This document shows positions 1-7,193 of a DNA stretch of 23,011 nucleotides, one piece after another. Within the stretch, counting starts at the first letter, position 1. Every line of letters begins with the position of its first letter. Origin of the DNA: Betaproteobacteria bacterium HGW-Betaproteobacteria-8 (GTDB lineage Bacteria; Pseudomonadota; Gammaproteobacteria; Burkholderiales; Methylophilaceae); NCBI GenBank assembly GCA_002842135.1, contig PHCD01000019.1:1-23011 (forward strand), read 5' to 3'. Position numbers and translations under genes: made by a program. The notes beneath the pieces were generated by a model. The model saw only the letters and a program-made list of their open reading frames with translations, had not been told where the DNA came from and ran no database searches.

Positions 1-980
1 CCGATCTGGAACGGGCCTTCAACGGCCATCGGCATGAAGTAGCTGTAGACGCTGTAAACCAGGCCGCGCTTCTCGCGAACCTCCTCGGTCAGGCGCGAAA
101 CGAAACCGCCGCCGCCCAGGATGTAGTTACCGACATAGAGCGGGAAATAGTCCGGATCACCGCGACTGACGCCGGGATAACCCAGCAGGATATGCGACTG
201 GCTGGCCGGATGCTCGATACGCTGTTCAAGCGCCTGCTTCGGCAGTCCGACCGCACTCAAGGGCGGAGCAGACACGGCCTTGGGCAAGGCAGCGGTCAGG
301 CGTTCGGCAATCTCTGCAGCCTGTTCGCGGCTCATGTCGCCGATCAGGGCAATGACGGCATTGTTGGCGCTGTAATAGGTCTGGTAGAACTGCAGCAGAT
401 CGGCGCGCCCAATCGCTGCGACTGTTTCCGGTTCGCTGCTGAAACCATAAGGATGATCGCCGTAAACAGCCTTCATGAACGCCTTGCTGGAAATCGAATC
501 CGGCTTGGTCGCAGACTCCTTGAGGTTGGCAATGATGCGGGTCTTCTCGCGCTGCAGGATATCCTCGGGGAAATCTGGCTGCTGAATAATCTTGCTGTAA
601 ATATCCAGCGCCTGTTCGCGTTCAGGCAATTTGCTCAAGGTGCGCAGCTTGAAGCCGGCGCGGTCCAGATCATCTTCGCTGCCAAGGATAGCGCCGATAT
701 CGGCCATGCGCTTCGAAATCTCTTCCTCGCTCATACCCGCCGCACCGGTCGTCATCATGTGACTGGTAATCGCAGACAAGCCGGCTTTTTCCTCTGTATC
801 ACGTGCGCTGCCAGCAGCAAAATTGATGCTGATATCAATGATCGGCAGGTCATGGTTCTCGACAAAATAGACATCGGCGCCGGTACTGGTCTGCCAGTGC
901 TCGATCTTGACGCCGGCATAGGCTTGCGCAGCAAACAGCAGGCCCACCGTCAACAGGGCCAGGTTCTTGAAGAAGTTCAT
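1..980 (-). CDS. M16 family peptidase-like protein, non-catalytic partner (partial)
   Basis: The gene starts at an ATG at 980 and runs off the left edge, so about 326 N-terminal residues are visible. The N-terminus is a signal peptide (MNFFKNLALL, hydrophobic core, AYA|G cleavage near residue 22), placing the protein in the periplasm. It aligns with the M16 fold of the gene just upstream, but the zinc motif is degenerate: where that protein has HVLEH, this one has AITSH (residues 70-74), losing the first His and the Glu. The later RGLVYSVYS stretch, near residue 310, looks like the Arg/Tyr motif that the non-catalytic M16B half contributes to substrate binding. The start codon lies one base past the stop of the catalytic gene, so the two are translationally linked. 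The likely role is the structural half of a heterodimeric periplasmic or envelope protease; its substrate is unknown. Confidence 0.9.
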   Translation of the reverse strand, partial: MNFFKNLALLTVGLLFAAQAYAGVKIEHWQTSTGADVYFVENHDLPIIDISINFAAGSARDTEEKAGLSAITSHMMTTGAAGMSEEEISKRMADIGAILGSEDDLDRAGFKLRTLSKLPEREQALDIYSKIIQQPDFPEDILQREKTRIIANLKESATKPDSISSKAFMKAVYGDHPYGFSSEPETVAAIGRADLLQFYQTYYSANNAVIALIGDMSREQAAEIAERLTAALPKAVSAPPLSAVGLPKQALEQRIEHPASQSHILLGYPGVSRGDPDYFPLYVGNYILGGGGFVSRLTEEVREKRGLVYSVYSYFMPMAVEGPFQI

Positions 981-981
981 A

Positions 982-2352
982 TTAGCGCGCATGAGGATTC
1001 ACCTGTGGCTTCTTGTTGTTTGGTTCGATGGGCTGTGGATCCAGCGTGGCAACGGTCAGCACATCCCTGATCAGGTATTTTCGGGCGACTTCCTGTACCT
1101 GCTCCGCCGTAATGGCTTCAAGCCTTGCCTGATAATCATCAAGAATTTTCCAGGAATAGCCCATGGTTTCCAGTTGCCCGATCTCCATCGCCTGATAGAA
1201 CATGGAGTCGCGTTTATAGACATCCGCTGCAATCACCTGCGCCTTTACTCGCTGAAGTTCCTCCGCGGTCACTCCTGAAGATTTGATTTTTTCCACTTGC
1301 TGCAACAACGCAGCTTCGAGGTCGGCTACCGTCTTGCCCTGGCTGGGCGTACCTTCGAGCATAAACAGGCTCTCACGGCCACGGGAAAGCATGCTGTAGC
1401 CAGCGCCAACTTCCACGGCCACCTGGCTGTCTCGTACCAGTTGCTGATTGAGCCTGGCAGAGGCATTGCCATCCAGCACACCGGCAAGCAGTTCCAGTGC
1501 ATAGGGTTCCCAGTCGTTCTGCGGATCCTTCAGCGCAGGCGCACGAAAACCCATCAGGATGTACGGCAGTTCAGCCTGCGCCTTGACGATGATGCGGCGC
1601 TCACCTTTTTGTTCCGGTTCGGCCTGCGGTTTTCTTGCCGGCATTTTGCTGGATTTGAGCGAACCAAAATGCTTCCTGGCCAGTTTGAAAACTTCCTGTG
1701 GATCGACATCCCCCACTACCACCAGCATGGCGTTATTCGGTGCATACCAGGTTTTGTACCACTCGCGGGCGTCGGCATCGGTCATATGCTCCAGATCGTT
1801 CATCCAGCCGACAATAGGACGACCATATGGATGGGCGCTGTAAACGGCAGCATTGAACTGTTCATAGACTTTCGCCTGCGCCTTGTCCTCGGTACGCCAG
1901 CGACGTTCTTCCATAACCACCTTGATTTCCTTGGAAAACTCTTCTTCGGTCAACACCAGATTATTCATGCGATCCGCTTCCAGTTTGATGGAAAGCGGTA
2001 ATTGGGATTTTTCCAGCTGCTGGAAATAGGCCGTGTAATCGCGTCCGGTAAAGGCATTTTCACGACCGCCAGCTGCGGCGATAATACGGGAGAACTGACC
2101 GGGCTTGATAGCTTTTGTACCTTTGAACATCATGTGTTCCAGCACGTGCGCCACGCCGGTCTTGCCATTCACTTCATCGATGCTGCCAGCACGGTACCAG
2201 ACTTGTGAAACTACCACCGGCGAACGATGGTCTTCCTGAACCAGCACGCGCATACCGTTATCGAGCTTGAACTCATGCGTCCCGGCATATGAGACAGCCG
2301 GTAGCACAACCAGCAGCAACGCCTGCAGCAAAATTAAACTTCGAAATCTCAC
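982..2352 (-). CDS. M16 family zinc metallopeptidase, catalytic subunit
   Basis: This is a 456-residue exported zinc protease of the insulinase/processing-peptidase family. A GTG start at 2352 is supported by an AAGGAGA ribosome site about 8 bases upstream. Residues 1-23 form a signal peptide ending SYA|G. The inverted zinc motif HVLEH is at residues 69-73, and the EE of VVMEERRW near 147-148 is a candidate third zinc ligand, about the usual distance downstream. Length and two-domain layout fit M16B enzymes such as PqqL-like or YmxG-like proteases. The following gene encodes a partner whose zinc site is lost, the usual M16B heterodimer arrangement. The protein probably cleaves peptides in the periplasm. 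The family call is firm; no substrate can be assigned, and no pqq genes are visible nearby to suggest a PQQ link. Confidence 0.95.
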   Translation of the reverse strand: MRFRSLILLQALLLVVLPAVSYAGTHEFKLDNGMRVLVQEDHRSPVVVSQVWYRAGSIDEVNGKTGVAHVLEHMMFKGTKAIKPGQFSRIIAAAGGRENAFTGRDYTAYFQQLEKSQLPLSIKLEADRMNNLVLTEEEFSKEIKVVMEERRWRTEDKAQAKVYEQFNAAVYSAHPYGRPIVGWMNDLEHMTDADAREWYKTWYAPNNAMLVVVGDVDPQEVFKLARKHFGSLKSSKMPARKPQAEPEQKGERRIIVKAQAELPYILMGFRAPALKDPQNDWEPYALELLAGVLDGNASARLNQQLVRDSQVAVEVGAGYSMLSRGRESLFMLEGTPSQGKTVADLEAALLQQVEKIKSSGVTAEELQRVKAQVIAADVYKRDSMFYQAMEIGQLETMGYSWKILDDYQARLEAITAEQVQEVARKYLIRDVLTVATLDPQPIEPNNKKPQVNPHAR

Positions 2353-2535
2353 CTTGTTATTCTCCTTGATTTTGCAAGCTGTAATTCAAACGGAGGTTCA
2401 TCACAGCCTTGCAGCGACAAAGCCTGTCATGGCTTGTTGAATTTACTCGAACGACAGCTCTGACAGACGCCGCTGTTTCTTAGTTCAAAGTCATGGCCTG
2501 AAGTCTGACCACTTAAGCTCGCAGCATTATAGCCA

Positions 2536-2564
2536 TTTAACCAATCACTGATTACGACTAGAAT
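2536..2564 (+). promoter_or_regulatory. Candidate sigma70-type promoter of ftsY
   Basis: A good -10 hexamer TAGAAT sits at 2559-2564 (5 of 6). A weak -35 lies 16 or 17 bases upstream (TTAACC at 2537 or TTTAAC at 2536). Transcription from it would start about 2571, only about two bases before the ftsY ATG, so the mRNA would be nearly leaderless. The absence of a clear Shine-Dalgarno before ftsY is consistent with this but does not prove it. Confidence 0.35.
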
Positions 2565-2572
2565 ATAGGCTT

Positions 2573-3562
2573 ATGTTCAATATTTTCAAAAAAGACAAAT
2601 CCCGCCCCGTAGCGGCAGAAGAAACACCTGCTGCATCAACCTCAGAAGTGCCTTCTGCAAGCTGGGCCGAGCGACTCAAACGCAGCCTCAGCAAAACCAG
2701 AAGCCAGCTTGGCAACCAACTGGCAGGACTGTTCAGCGGCGGAAAAATCGACGAGGAAGTCTATGAGGAACTGGAGACCATCCTGCTGACTTCAGATGTG
2801 GGCGTTTCAGCAACTCAAACCCTGCTTGAAGATATCAAAAACCGCGTCCAGCGCCAGAGCCTGAACGACACCAGCCAACTGAAAGAGGCGCTCAAACAGT
2901 CCTTGCTCGAAATGCTGTCACCGTTGCAAAAACCGCTCGTCACCAGCGGCCACCAGCCTTTTATCATCATGCTGGTCGGCGTCAACGGCGCCGGCAAGAC
3001 TACGACCATCGGCAAGCTGGCCAACCTGTTCCAGGCCCAGGGCAAATCGGTGCTGATTGCCGCCGGCGATACCTTCAGAGCGGCTGCACGCGAACAACTG
3101 CAGGCATGGGGCGAGCGTAATCAGGTGCACGTCGTCAGCAACCAAAGCGGCGATGCGGCGGCAGTGATTTTCGACGCAGTCAATTCCGCCAAGGCCAGGA
3201 ATATCGATATCGTGCTGGCCGACACGGCAGGACGCTTGCCGACCCAGTTGAACCTGATGGAAGAGATCAGCAAGGTGAAGCGCGTCATCGCCAAAGCCAT
3301 GCCGGATGCGCCGCATGAGATATTGCTGGTACTGGATGCCAACACCGGCCAAAACGCAGTCACGCAAGTGAAGGCTTTTGATGACGCCCTCAAGGTCAGC
3401 GGGCTGGTATTGAGCAAACTGGACGGTACTGCCAAAGGCGGTGTCATCGCCGCCATTGCACAAGCCAGGCCCATCCCCATTCGCTATATCGGGGTAGGCG
3501 AAAATATCGACGATTTGCGCCAGTTCGATGCCGATGAGTTTGTTCAGGCACTCTTCTCGTGA
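2573..3562 (+). CDS. ftsY: Signal recognition particle receptor FtsY
   Basis: FtsY is the SRP receptor GTPase that docks ribosome-nascent chain complexes at the inner membrane through Ffh. The 329-residue protein has a short A domain (about residues 1-30), a helical N domain (about 30-125, with the LLTSDVG element at 71-77) and a G domain. The GTPase motifs are intact: G1 GVNGAGKTT at 136-144, DTAGR at 217-221, and SKLDGTAKGG at 281-290. The A domain is much shorter than in E. coli FtsY, which is common outside enterics. It is the first gene of an ftsY-ftsE-ftsX cluster, 66 bp ahead of ftsE with no terminator between them. The ATG at 2573 is the only sensible start; its ribosome site is weak. 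Confidence 0.98.
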   Translation: MFNIFKKDKSRPVAAEETPAASTSEVPSASWAERLKRSLSKTRSQLGNQLAGLFSGGKIDEEVYEELETILLTSDVGVSATQTLLEDIKNRVQRQSLNDTSQLKEALKQSLLEMLSPLQKPLVTSGHQPFIIMLVGVNGAGKTTTIGKLANLFQAQGKSVLIAAGDTFRAAAREQLQAWGERNQVHVVSNQSGDAAAVIFDAVNSAKARNIDIVLADTAGRLPTQLNLMEEISKVKRVIAKAMPDAPHEILLVLDANTGQNAVTQVKAFDDALKVSGLVLSKLDGTAKGGVIAAIAQARPIPIRYIGVGENIDDLRQFDADEFVQALFS

Positions 3563-3628
3563 TAACTTTGCGATCATGATGTTATCCGGCCAGATGCATA
3601 CAGAACCAGCCATGGGGATAAAACCCGA

Positions 3629-4315
3629 ATGATCAAATTCGATCAGGTCAACAAACGTTACCCCGGTAGCAACCAGGCATTGCAGAATGTCTCTTTCGAT
3701 ATTGATCAGGGTGAACTGGTGTATGTCACCGGCCACTCCGGTGCAGGCAAGAGCACCCTGCTCAAGCTGATTGCCGCGCTCGAGCGTCCGACCAGCGGCA
3801 CTGTCCTCATCAACAACCAGAATATCAGCCACCTGCGCAGTGCTGCCGTCCCTTATCTGCGGCGCAAATTCGGCCTGGTGTTTCAGGATCACAAGCTGCT
3901 TTACGACCGCAACTGCTACGACAACGTCGCCCTGCCGCTGCATATCAATGGCATCACCGGCAACGAAGCTGGCAAGCGCGTGCGTGCCGCTCTCGACAAG
4001 GTAGGGCTGCTGGACAAGGAAAAGGCCATGCCCATCACGCTCTCCGGCGGCGAGCAGCAAAGACTGGCCATTGCACGTGCTGTAGTGAGCCGCCCCGCCA
4101 TACTGATTGCAGATGAGCCTACCGGCAATCTGGATGAAACCTACGCGGCTGAAATCATGCAGCTGTTTTATGCCTTCCAGCAGGTAGGAGTCACGGTCAT
4201 TATCGCCACCCACGATGTACGTGGCATCAGCCCGCAAGCCAAGGTGCTCAAACTTGATCACGGTCATTTGAGCACACAGTTTGGCAGCGACCAGAGCACA
4301 GGAGCGGCATTGTGA
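3629..4315 (+). CDS. ftsE: Cell division ATP-binding protein FtsE
   Basis: FtsE is the cytoplasmic ATPase of the FtsEX complex, which couples the Z-ring to periplasmic activation of peptidoglycan hydrolases. The 228-residue ABC domain is complete: Walker A GHSGAGKS at 35-42, Q-loop Gln86, signature LSGGEQQR at 138-145, Walker B ILIADEP at 158-164 and the switch His195 in IIATHD. A GGGGAT purine stretch lies upstream of the ATG. The gene ends in a 4-base GTGA overlap with ftsX, typical of tight co-translation. Gene order and length match FtsE rather than LolD or another ABC ATPase. Confidence 0.98.
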   Translation: MIKFDQVNKRYPGSNQALQNVSFDIDQGELVYVTGHSGAGKSTLLKLIAALERPTSGTVLINNQNISHLRSAAVPYLRRKFGLVFQDHKLLYDRNCYDNVALPLHINGITGNEAGKRVRAALDKVGLLDKEKAMPITLSGGEQQRLAIARAVVSRPAILIADEPTGNLDETYAAEIMQLFYAFQQVGVTVIIATHDVRGISPQAKVLKLDHGHLSTQFGSDQSTGAAL

Positions 4316-5220
4316 AGCACTTGCTTAACCAACATGCCCAGGCGCTAAGCCTGGTTGCAGGCAGAATGCGGCATAACCTGCTGGCGACTTTCCTGATGTT
4401 TGTACTGATGGGCGTCACACTATGCCTACCGGGTACACTCTACGTCATTGTCGACAACCTGAACCAACTCGCCGGCGATATGCAAAGCGACCCGCAGATC
4501 AGTCTCTTTCTCAAGTTGGACGCAAACCAGCAAACCATGGACGAAATCGCTGACAAACTTAAAGCGCATCCGCATATATTGAGTCATCGTTTTGTCAGCA
4601 AGGATGAAGCCTGGGAACAATTGCAACAGGACGCCCAAACGGCAGCCGTTGCCTCGAACCTGGAAAAGAACCCTTTACCCGATGCGTATTTCATCACGCC
4701 GAAAATCCTGGCACCTGAAGAAATCGAAGGCCTGCAAGCCGAGCTGCAGCAATGGCAAGGTGTGGAGCTGGCACAGCTTGATACCAGCTGGATCAAACGT
4801 CTCAACGCCCTGTTACAACTGGGCAAGAAAGGCATCCTGGTGCTGGTCGCGCTGCTTGGATTTGCACTGATCGTCATCATCGGCAATACCATCCGTCTGC
4901 AAATACTCACCCAGCGTGAGGAAATCGAGGTCAGCAAACTGATTGGTGCCACCGACAGTTTCATTCGGCGCCCATTCCTTTATGCCGGCACCATTTACGG
5001 GCTAGGCGGCGGATTGGTTGCATGGCTGCTTCTGGCCGCCATCATCAGCCTGTTCAACGTGTCCATCGCAGAACTGGCCGAACTCTACGCCAGCGGCTTC
5101 AGGCTTGACCTGCCATCGCCAGAAACCAGCTTATCCATCATCGGCAGCGCGGTCTTCCTCAGTTGGCTGGGTTCCTATATCGCCGTGAATCGCTCACTCG
5201 CCCAGCTGGACCTGAACTGA
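4312..5220 (+). CDS. ftsX: Cell division membrane protein FtsX
   Basis: FtsX is the permease-like membrane subunit paired with FtsE; its large periplasmic loop recruits hydrolase activators. The 302-residue protein shows a first membrane helix near residues 22-47, a periplasmic domain of about 120 residues, then three more helices (about 172-195, 222-250 and 283-300), the normal four-helix FtsX layout. The start is a GTG overlapping the ftsE stop as GTGA, preceded by AGGAG at 4300-4304, which supports this choice. It closes the ftsYEX unit. In E. coli rpoH follows directly; here an opposite-strand bacteriohemerythrin and a long intergenic region intervene. Confidence 0.97.
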   Translation: MKHLLNQHAQALSLVAGRMRHNLLATFLMFVLMGVTLCLPGTLYVIVDNLNQLAGDMQSDPQISLFLKLDANQQTMDEIADKLKAHPHILSHRFVSKDEAWEQLQQDAQTAAVASNLEKNPLPDAYFITPKILAPEEIEGLQAELQQWQGVELAQLDTSWIKRLNALLQLGKKGILVLVALLGFALIVIIGNTIRLQILTQREEIEVSKLIGATDSFIRRPFLYAGTIYGLGGGLVAWLLLAAIISLFNVSIAELAELYASGFRLDLPSPETSLSIIGSAVFLSWLGSYIAVNRSLAQLDLN

Positions 5221-5270
5221 ATATTCCAGAATAGATAACGACAGTTTTTTTAACTTCGAGTCCAAATAGT

Positions 5271-5351
5271 CAGGCGCCGAACCCTATCGTTTGAGATAGC
5301 ATCCAGCGCCTGGCATTTTCAGGCGAACCCTGAAAGGATGTAGAGCTACAT
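5271..5351. repeat. Three consecutive hairpins between convergent ftsX and bacteriohemerythrin
   Basis: The first is a two-step hairpin: outer arms CAGGCGC (5271-5277) and GCGCCTG (5306-5312), a symmetric 6/6 internal loop, then an inner stem CTATC (5284-5288) with GATAG (5295-5299). The second pairs TTTCAGG (5317-5323) with CCTGAAA (5329-5335) around a 5-base loop. The third pairs ATGTAG (5338-5343) with CTACAT (5346-5351). None is followed by a clear T-run on either strand, so a classical intrinsic terminator is not obvious. They may end or stabilise the 3' ends of the convergent transcripts. Confidence 0.5.
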
Positions 5352-5353
5352 AT

Positions 5354-5809
5354 TTACTTGAAGAACCTGCGGAACCAGCCTTCGTCCTTGCTTTTTTCTT
5401 TCTCTGAAATAATCCCGATCATATTGGCTCGAACGGCTGATACATAGTCTGCATCATCACGGCGTATGTGATTGATAAGCCAGGACGTCAGCATCTGGTG
5501 AATCTCATCAACGACATCATCGCCCAATTTGAATCGCTCAAGATGTTCATTGACACGGCGCACGAACAGATCATGCACCTTCTTGTGCGGCTTGCAATAT
5601 TTGTAGCCAGCTTCTTCCTGCAGGCTTTCTTCAAAGGCAAAGTGGGATAAAGTGTAGTCGACCAGTTCTTCCAGCACTTTACCGACAGCTTCCCGGTCCT
5701 GCTTCGCTTTTGCCAGCTCCAGATCATTGATGTAATCCACGATACGCCTGTGCTGCTTATCGATAACATCAATCCCTGTGTTTAAATCATCTGTCCATAT
5801 AATAGCCAA
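5354..5809 (-). CDS. Bacteriohemerythrin, oxygen-binding diiron protein
   Basis: A 151-residue single-domain hemerythrin. All expected iron ligands are visible: His20 in DKQH, His56 and Glu60 in HFAFE, His75 and His79 in HKKVH, and His114 and Asp119 in HIRRDD. Such proteins bind O2 reversibly at a non-haem diiron centre in the cytoplasm and may store, sense or deliver oxygen, for example to methane- or methanol-oxidising or respiratory systems. The start is a TTG at 5809 with AGGAGAG five bases upstream; the nearby ATG at 5814 is in another frame. The gene stands alone, opposite to its neighbours. An FNR-type box lies about 290 bp upstream. The C-terminus is short and basic (RRFFK), with no extra signalling domain. 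Confidence 0.96.
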   Translation of the reverse strand: MAIIWTDDLNTGIDVIDKQHRRIVDYINDLELAKAKQDREAVGKVLEELVDYTLSHFAFEESLQEEAGYKYCKPHKKVHDLFVRRVNEHLERFKLGDDVVDEIHQMLTSWLINHIRRDDADYVSAVRANMIGIISEKEKSKDEGWFRRFFK

Positions 5810-6095
5810 AACATCTCTCCTCTCGAAAATATAGTGTCAAATCGCCCTACGCTTGAGTATTGGAGATAATTACTTCACTGACAGGTTGAAAAAACATCAA
5901 GAAACCTGCTCCTCCACAATCGACTTTGCAGAAGACAGTAAAGCCACCAATGGCGCCATTCCTAGAAGCGCTCATTCAGTTGGATAGATATTCTTGTTTT
6001 TGAAGCGACTATAAAATCGCCAGCTCCCTCGATCTGATTTTCCAACCAAAGGACTAAGGTCCACACCAGAATATAGAAACGTTGGGGGAAATGGC

Positions 6096-6109
6096 TTGAT
6101 GTATATCAA
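6096..6109. promoter_or_regulatory. Perfect FNR/Anr-type binding site
   Basis: TTGATGTATATCAA matches the consensus TTGAT-N4-ATCAA at every fixed base. On the minus strand its centre is about 29.5 bp from the start of TATTCT (6073-6068), or 27.5 bp from TATATT (6075-6070). That is the geometry of a class II FNR-activated promoter (site near -41.5) reading toward the bacteriohemerythrin, though with a leader of about 250 nt. On the plus strand no good -10 lies at that distance; there it could influence rpoH. The site itself is clear; the target is inference. Confidence 0.7.
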
Positions 6110-6194
6110 ACAATCCTTTTTATAAAGCAAACCAATTTCGCCACATCTACTTTATTGCCATGTAAAAAAGTCAAAACAATGAAACTTTTTGCCT

Positions 6195-6221
6195 CTAGCA
6201 CTCTCATATGGTGAGTGCTAA
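6195..6221. promoter_or_regulatory. CIRCE element (HrcA operator) upstream of rpoH
   Basis: The left arm CTAGCACTC (6195-6203) matches TTAGCACTC at 8 of 9 positions. The spacer is exactly 9 bases, and the right arm GAGTGCTAA (6213-6221) is perfect. This is the classical CIRCE operator of the HrcA repressor. It ends 29 bases before the rpoH ATG and just ahead of the AAAGGAGAG ribosome site (6231-6239), so it would lie at or just after the transcription start, or in the 5' leader. Confidence 0.93.
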
Positions 6222-6250
6222 AATGATTCAAAAGGAGAGATAATTTACAT

Positions 6251-7108
6251 ATGACTAATGCTCTGACTTTACCCGTTGTCAGCTCTGCCGATGGACTGGA
6301 CCAGTACATTCGCCTGGTGAAGTCGTTCCCCATGCTGAGTGCGGAAGATGAATTTGCCTTAGCCACGCGCCTGCAGAAAGATAACGATCTGGAGGCCGCT
6401 AAAAACTTGATTCTTTCCCACATGCGCCTGGTTGTAAGCATTGCACGTGGTTATTCCGGTTACGGATTGCCGCAGGCCGACCTGATTCAAGAAGGCAATA
6501 TCGGCCTCATGAAAGCAGTCAGAAAATTCAACCCGGAGCGTGGTGTGCGACTGGTGTCTTTCGCCATGCACTGGATCAAGGCCGAAATACACGAATACAT
6601 TGTGCGCAACTGGCGCCTGGTAAAAATCGCAACGACCAAGGCGCAACGCAAACTGTTCTTCAACCTGCGCAGCATGAAGCGCGGTCTTGGTACGCTTGAT
6701 ACGCAGGAAGTGAACCGCATCGCACACGAACTCAACGTCAAGCCCGAGGAAGTTCTCGAGATGGAAGCCCGCATGGGCGGTCACGAGATTTCACTGGAAG
6801 GCTATGGCGACGATGACGGTGAAGAGTCCTACAGCCCGATTGCCTACCTTGAAGACCCAAGTGCCGAACCTTCCGACTTTCTTGCAGAAAAGCAATCTGA
6901 GCAACTCGAAATGACCGGTTTGGCCCAGGCTATGGAAAGCCTGGATGAGCGTAGCAGGCGGATTGTGCAAGCACGCTGGTTGCAGGAAGACAATTCAGCA
7001 ACCTTGCATGACCTGGCCGATGAATTTGGCGTATCTGCTGAGAGAATCCGCCAGATCGAGCAGAAGGCCATGCAAAAAATGAAGCTCTTGCTGACCGAAA
7101 GTCACTAA
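6251..7108 (+). CDS. rpoH: RNA polymerase heat-shock sigma factor RpoH (sigma32)
   Basis: A 285-residue group 3 sigma70-family factor directing RNA polymerase to heat-shock promoters. Region 2.2 DLIQEGNIGLMKAVRKF is at about 77-93, regions 2.3-2.4 (FAMHWIKAEIHEYIVRNW) at 104-121, the diagnostic RpoH box QRKLFFNLR at 132-140, and a region 4.2 helix-turn-helix near the C-terminus (LADEFGVSAERIRQIEQKA). The RpoH box separates it from RpoD and RpoS. The ATG is preceded by AAAGGAGAG at 6231-6239, about 11 bases away. A CIRCE element lies in its leader, so HrcA control is expected in addition to any chaperone-mediated control of protein stability. A strong bidirectional terminator follows. Confidence 0.98.
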   Translation: MTNALTLPVVSSADGLDQYIRLVKSFPMLSAEDEFALATRLQKDNDLEAAKNLILSHMRLVVSIARGYSGYGLPQADLIQEGNIGLMKAVRKFNPERGVRLVSFAMHWIKAEIHEYIVRNWRLVKIATTKAQRKLFFNLRSMKRGLGTLDTQEVNRIAHELNVKPEEVLEMEARMGGHEISLEGYGDDDGEESYSPIAYLEDPSAEPSDFLAEKQSEQLEMTGLAQAMESLDERSRRIVQARWLQEDNSATLHDLADEFGVSAERIRQIEQKAMQKMKLLLTESH

Positions 7109-7152
7109 TTAAAAAACCACTAATCAACCGGCCGTTATTATCGGCTCAAAAT

Positions 7153-7180
7153 AAAAAAGGCTGCTAGCGCAGCCTTTTTT
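7153..7180. terminator. Bidirectional intrinsic terminator between rpoH and the small membrane ORF
   Basis: The perfect 12-bp arms AAAAAAGGCTGC (7153-7164) and GCAGCCTTTTTT (7169-7180) flank a 4-base loop. The GC core is followed by a T-run on the plus strand and, by symmetry, on the minus strand. It ends rpoH (stop at 7108) and the convergent dynamin-ccoS operon (last stop at 7194). Confidence 0.95.
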
Positions 7181-7193
7181 ATTGATTCAATCC

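Larger units (their letters stand above)
5810..6250. other. Long AT-rich divergent intergenic region, bacteriohemerythrin to rpoH
   Basis: This 441-bp stretch contains no convincing reading frame. It holds an inverted repeat CAGGTT/AACCTG (5882-5887 and 5903-5908), a perfect 12-bp palindrome AATGGCGCCATT (5949-5960), a -10-like TATAAAAT at 6010-6017 without a good -35, the FNR-type box (6096-6109) and the CIRCE element (6195-6221). It is unusually long compared with other gaps in the window, so it could carry several promoters or a small RNA. No RNA gene can be assigned from sequence alone. Confidence 0.6.

Noticed and set aside
192..1070. A 292-residue plus-strand open frame at the left edge
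   Set aside because: The minus strand encodes an exported M16-like protein continuous to the window edge; the plus-strand product has no domain.
2918..4267. A 449-residue minus-strand open frame opposite ftsY and ftsE
   Set aside because: It lies wholly opposite two genes with intact GTPase and ABC motifs; the long frame reflects their codon bias, and its product resembles no family.
5281..5292. A 12-base string, ACCCTATCGTTT, shared with 11415-11426 ahead of ubiB
   Set aside because: Several 12-base matches are expected by chance in 23 kb; there is no further similarity around the two copies.
5882..5908. CAGGTT/AACCTG hairpin as a terminator
   Set aside because: A 6-bp stem with a 15-base loop and no T-run is too weak to support the call.
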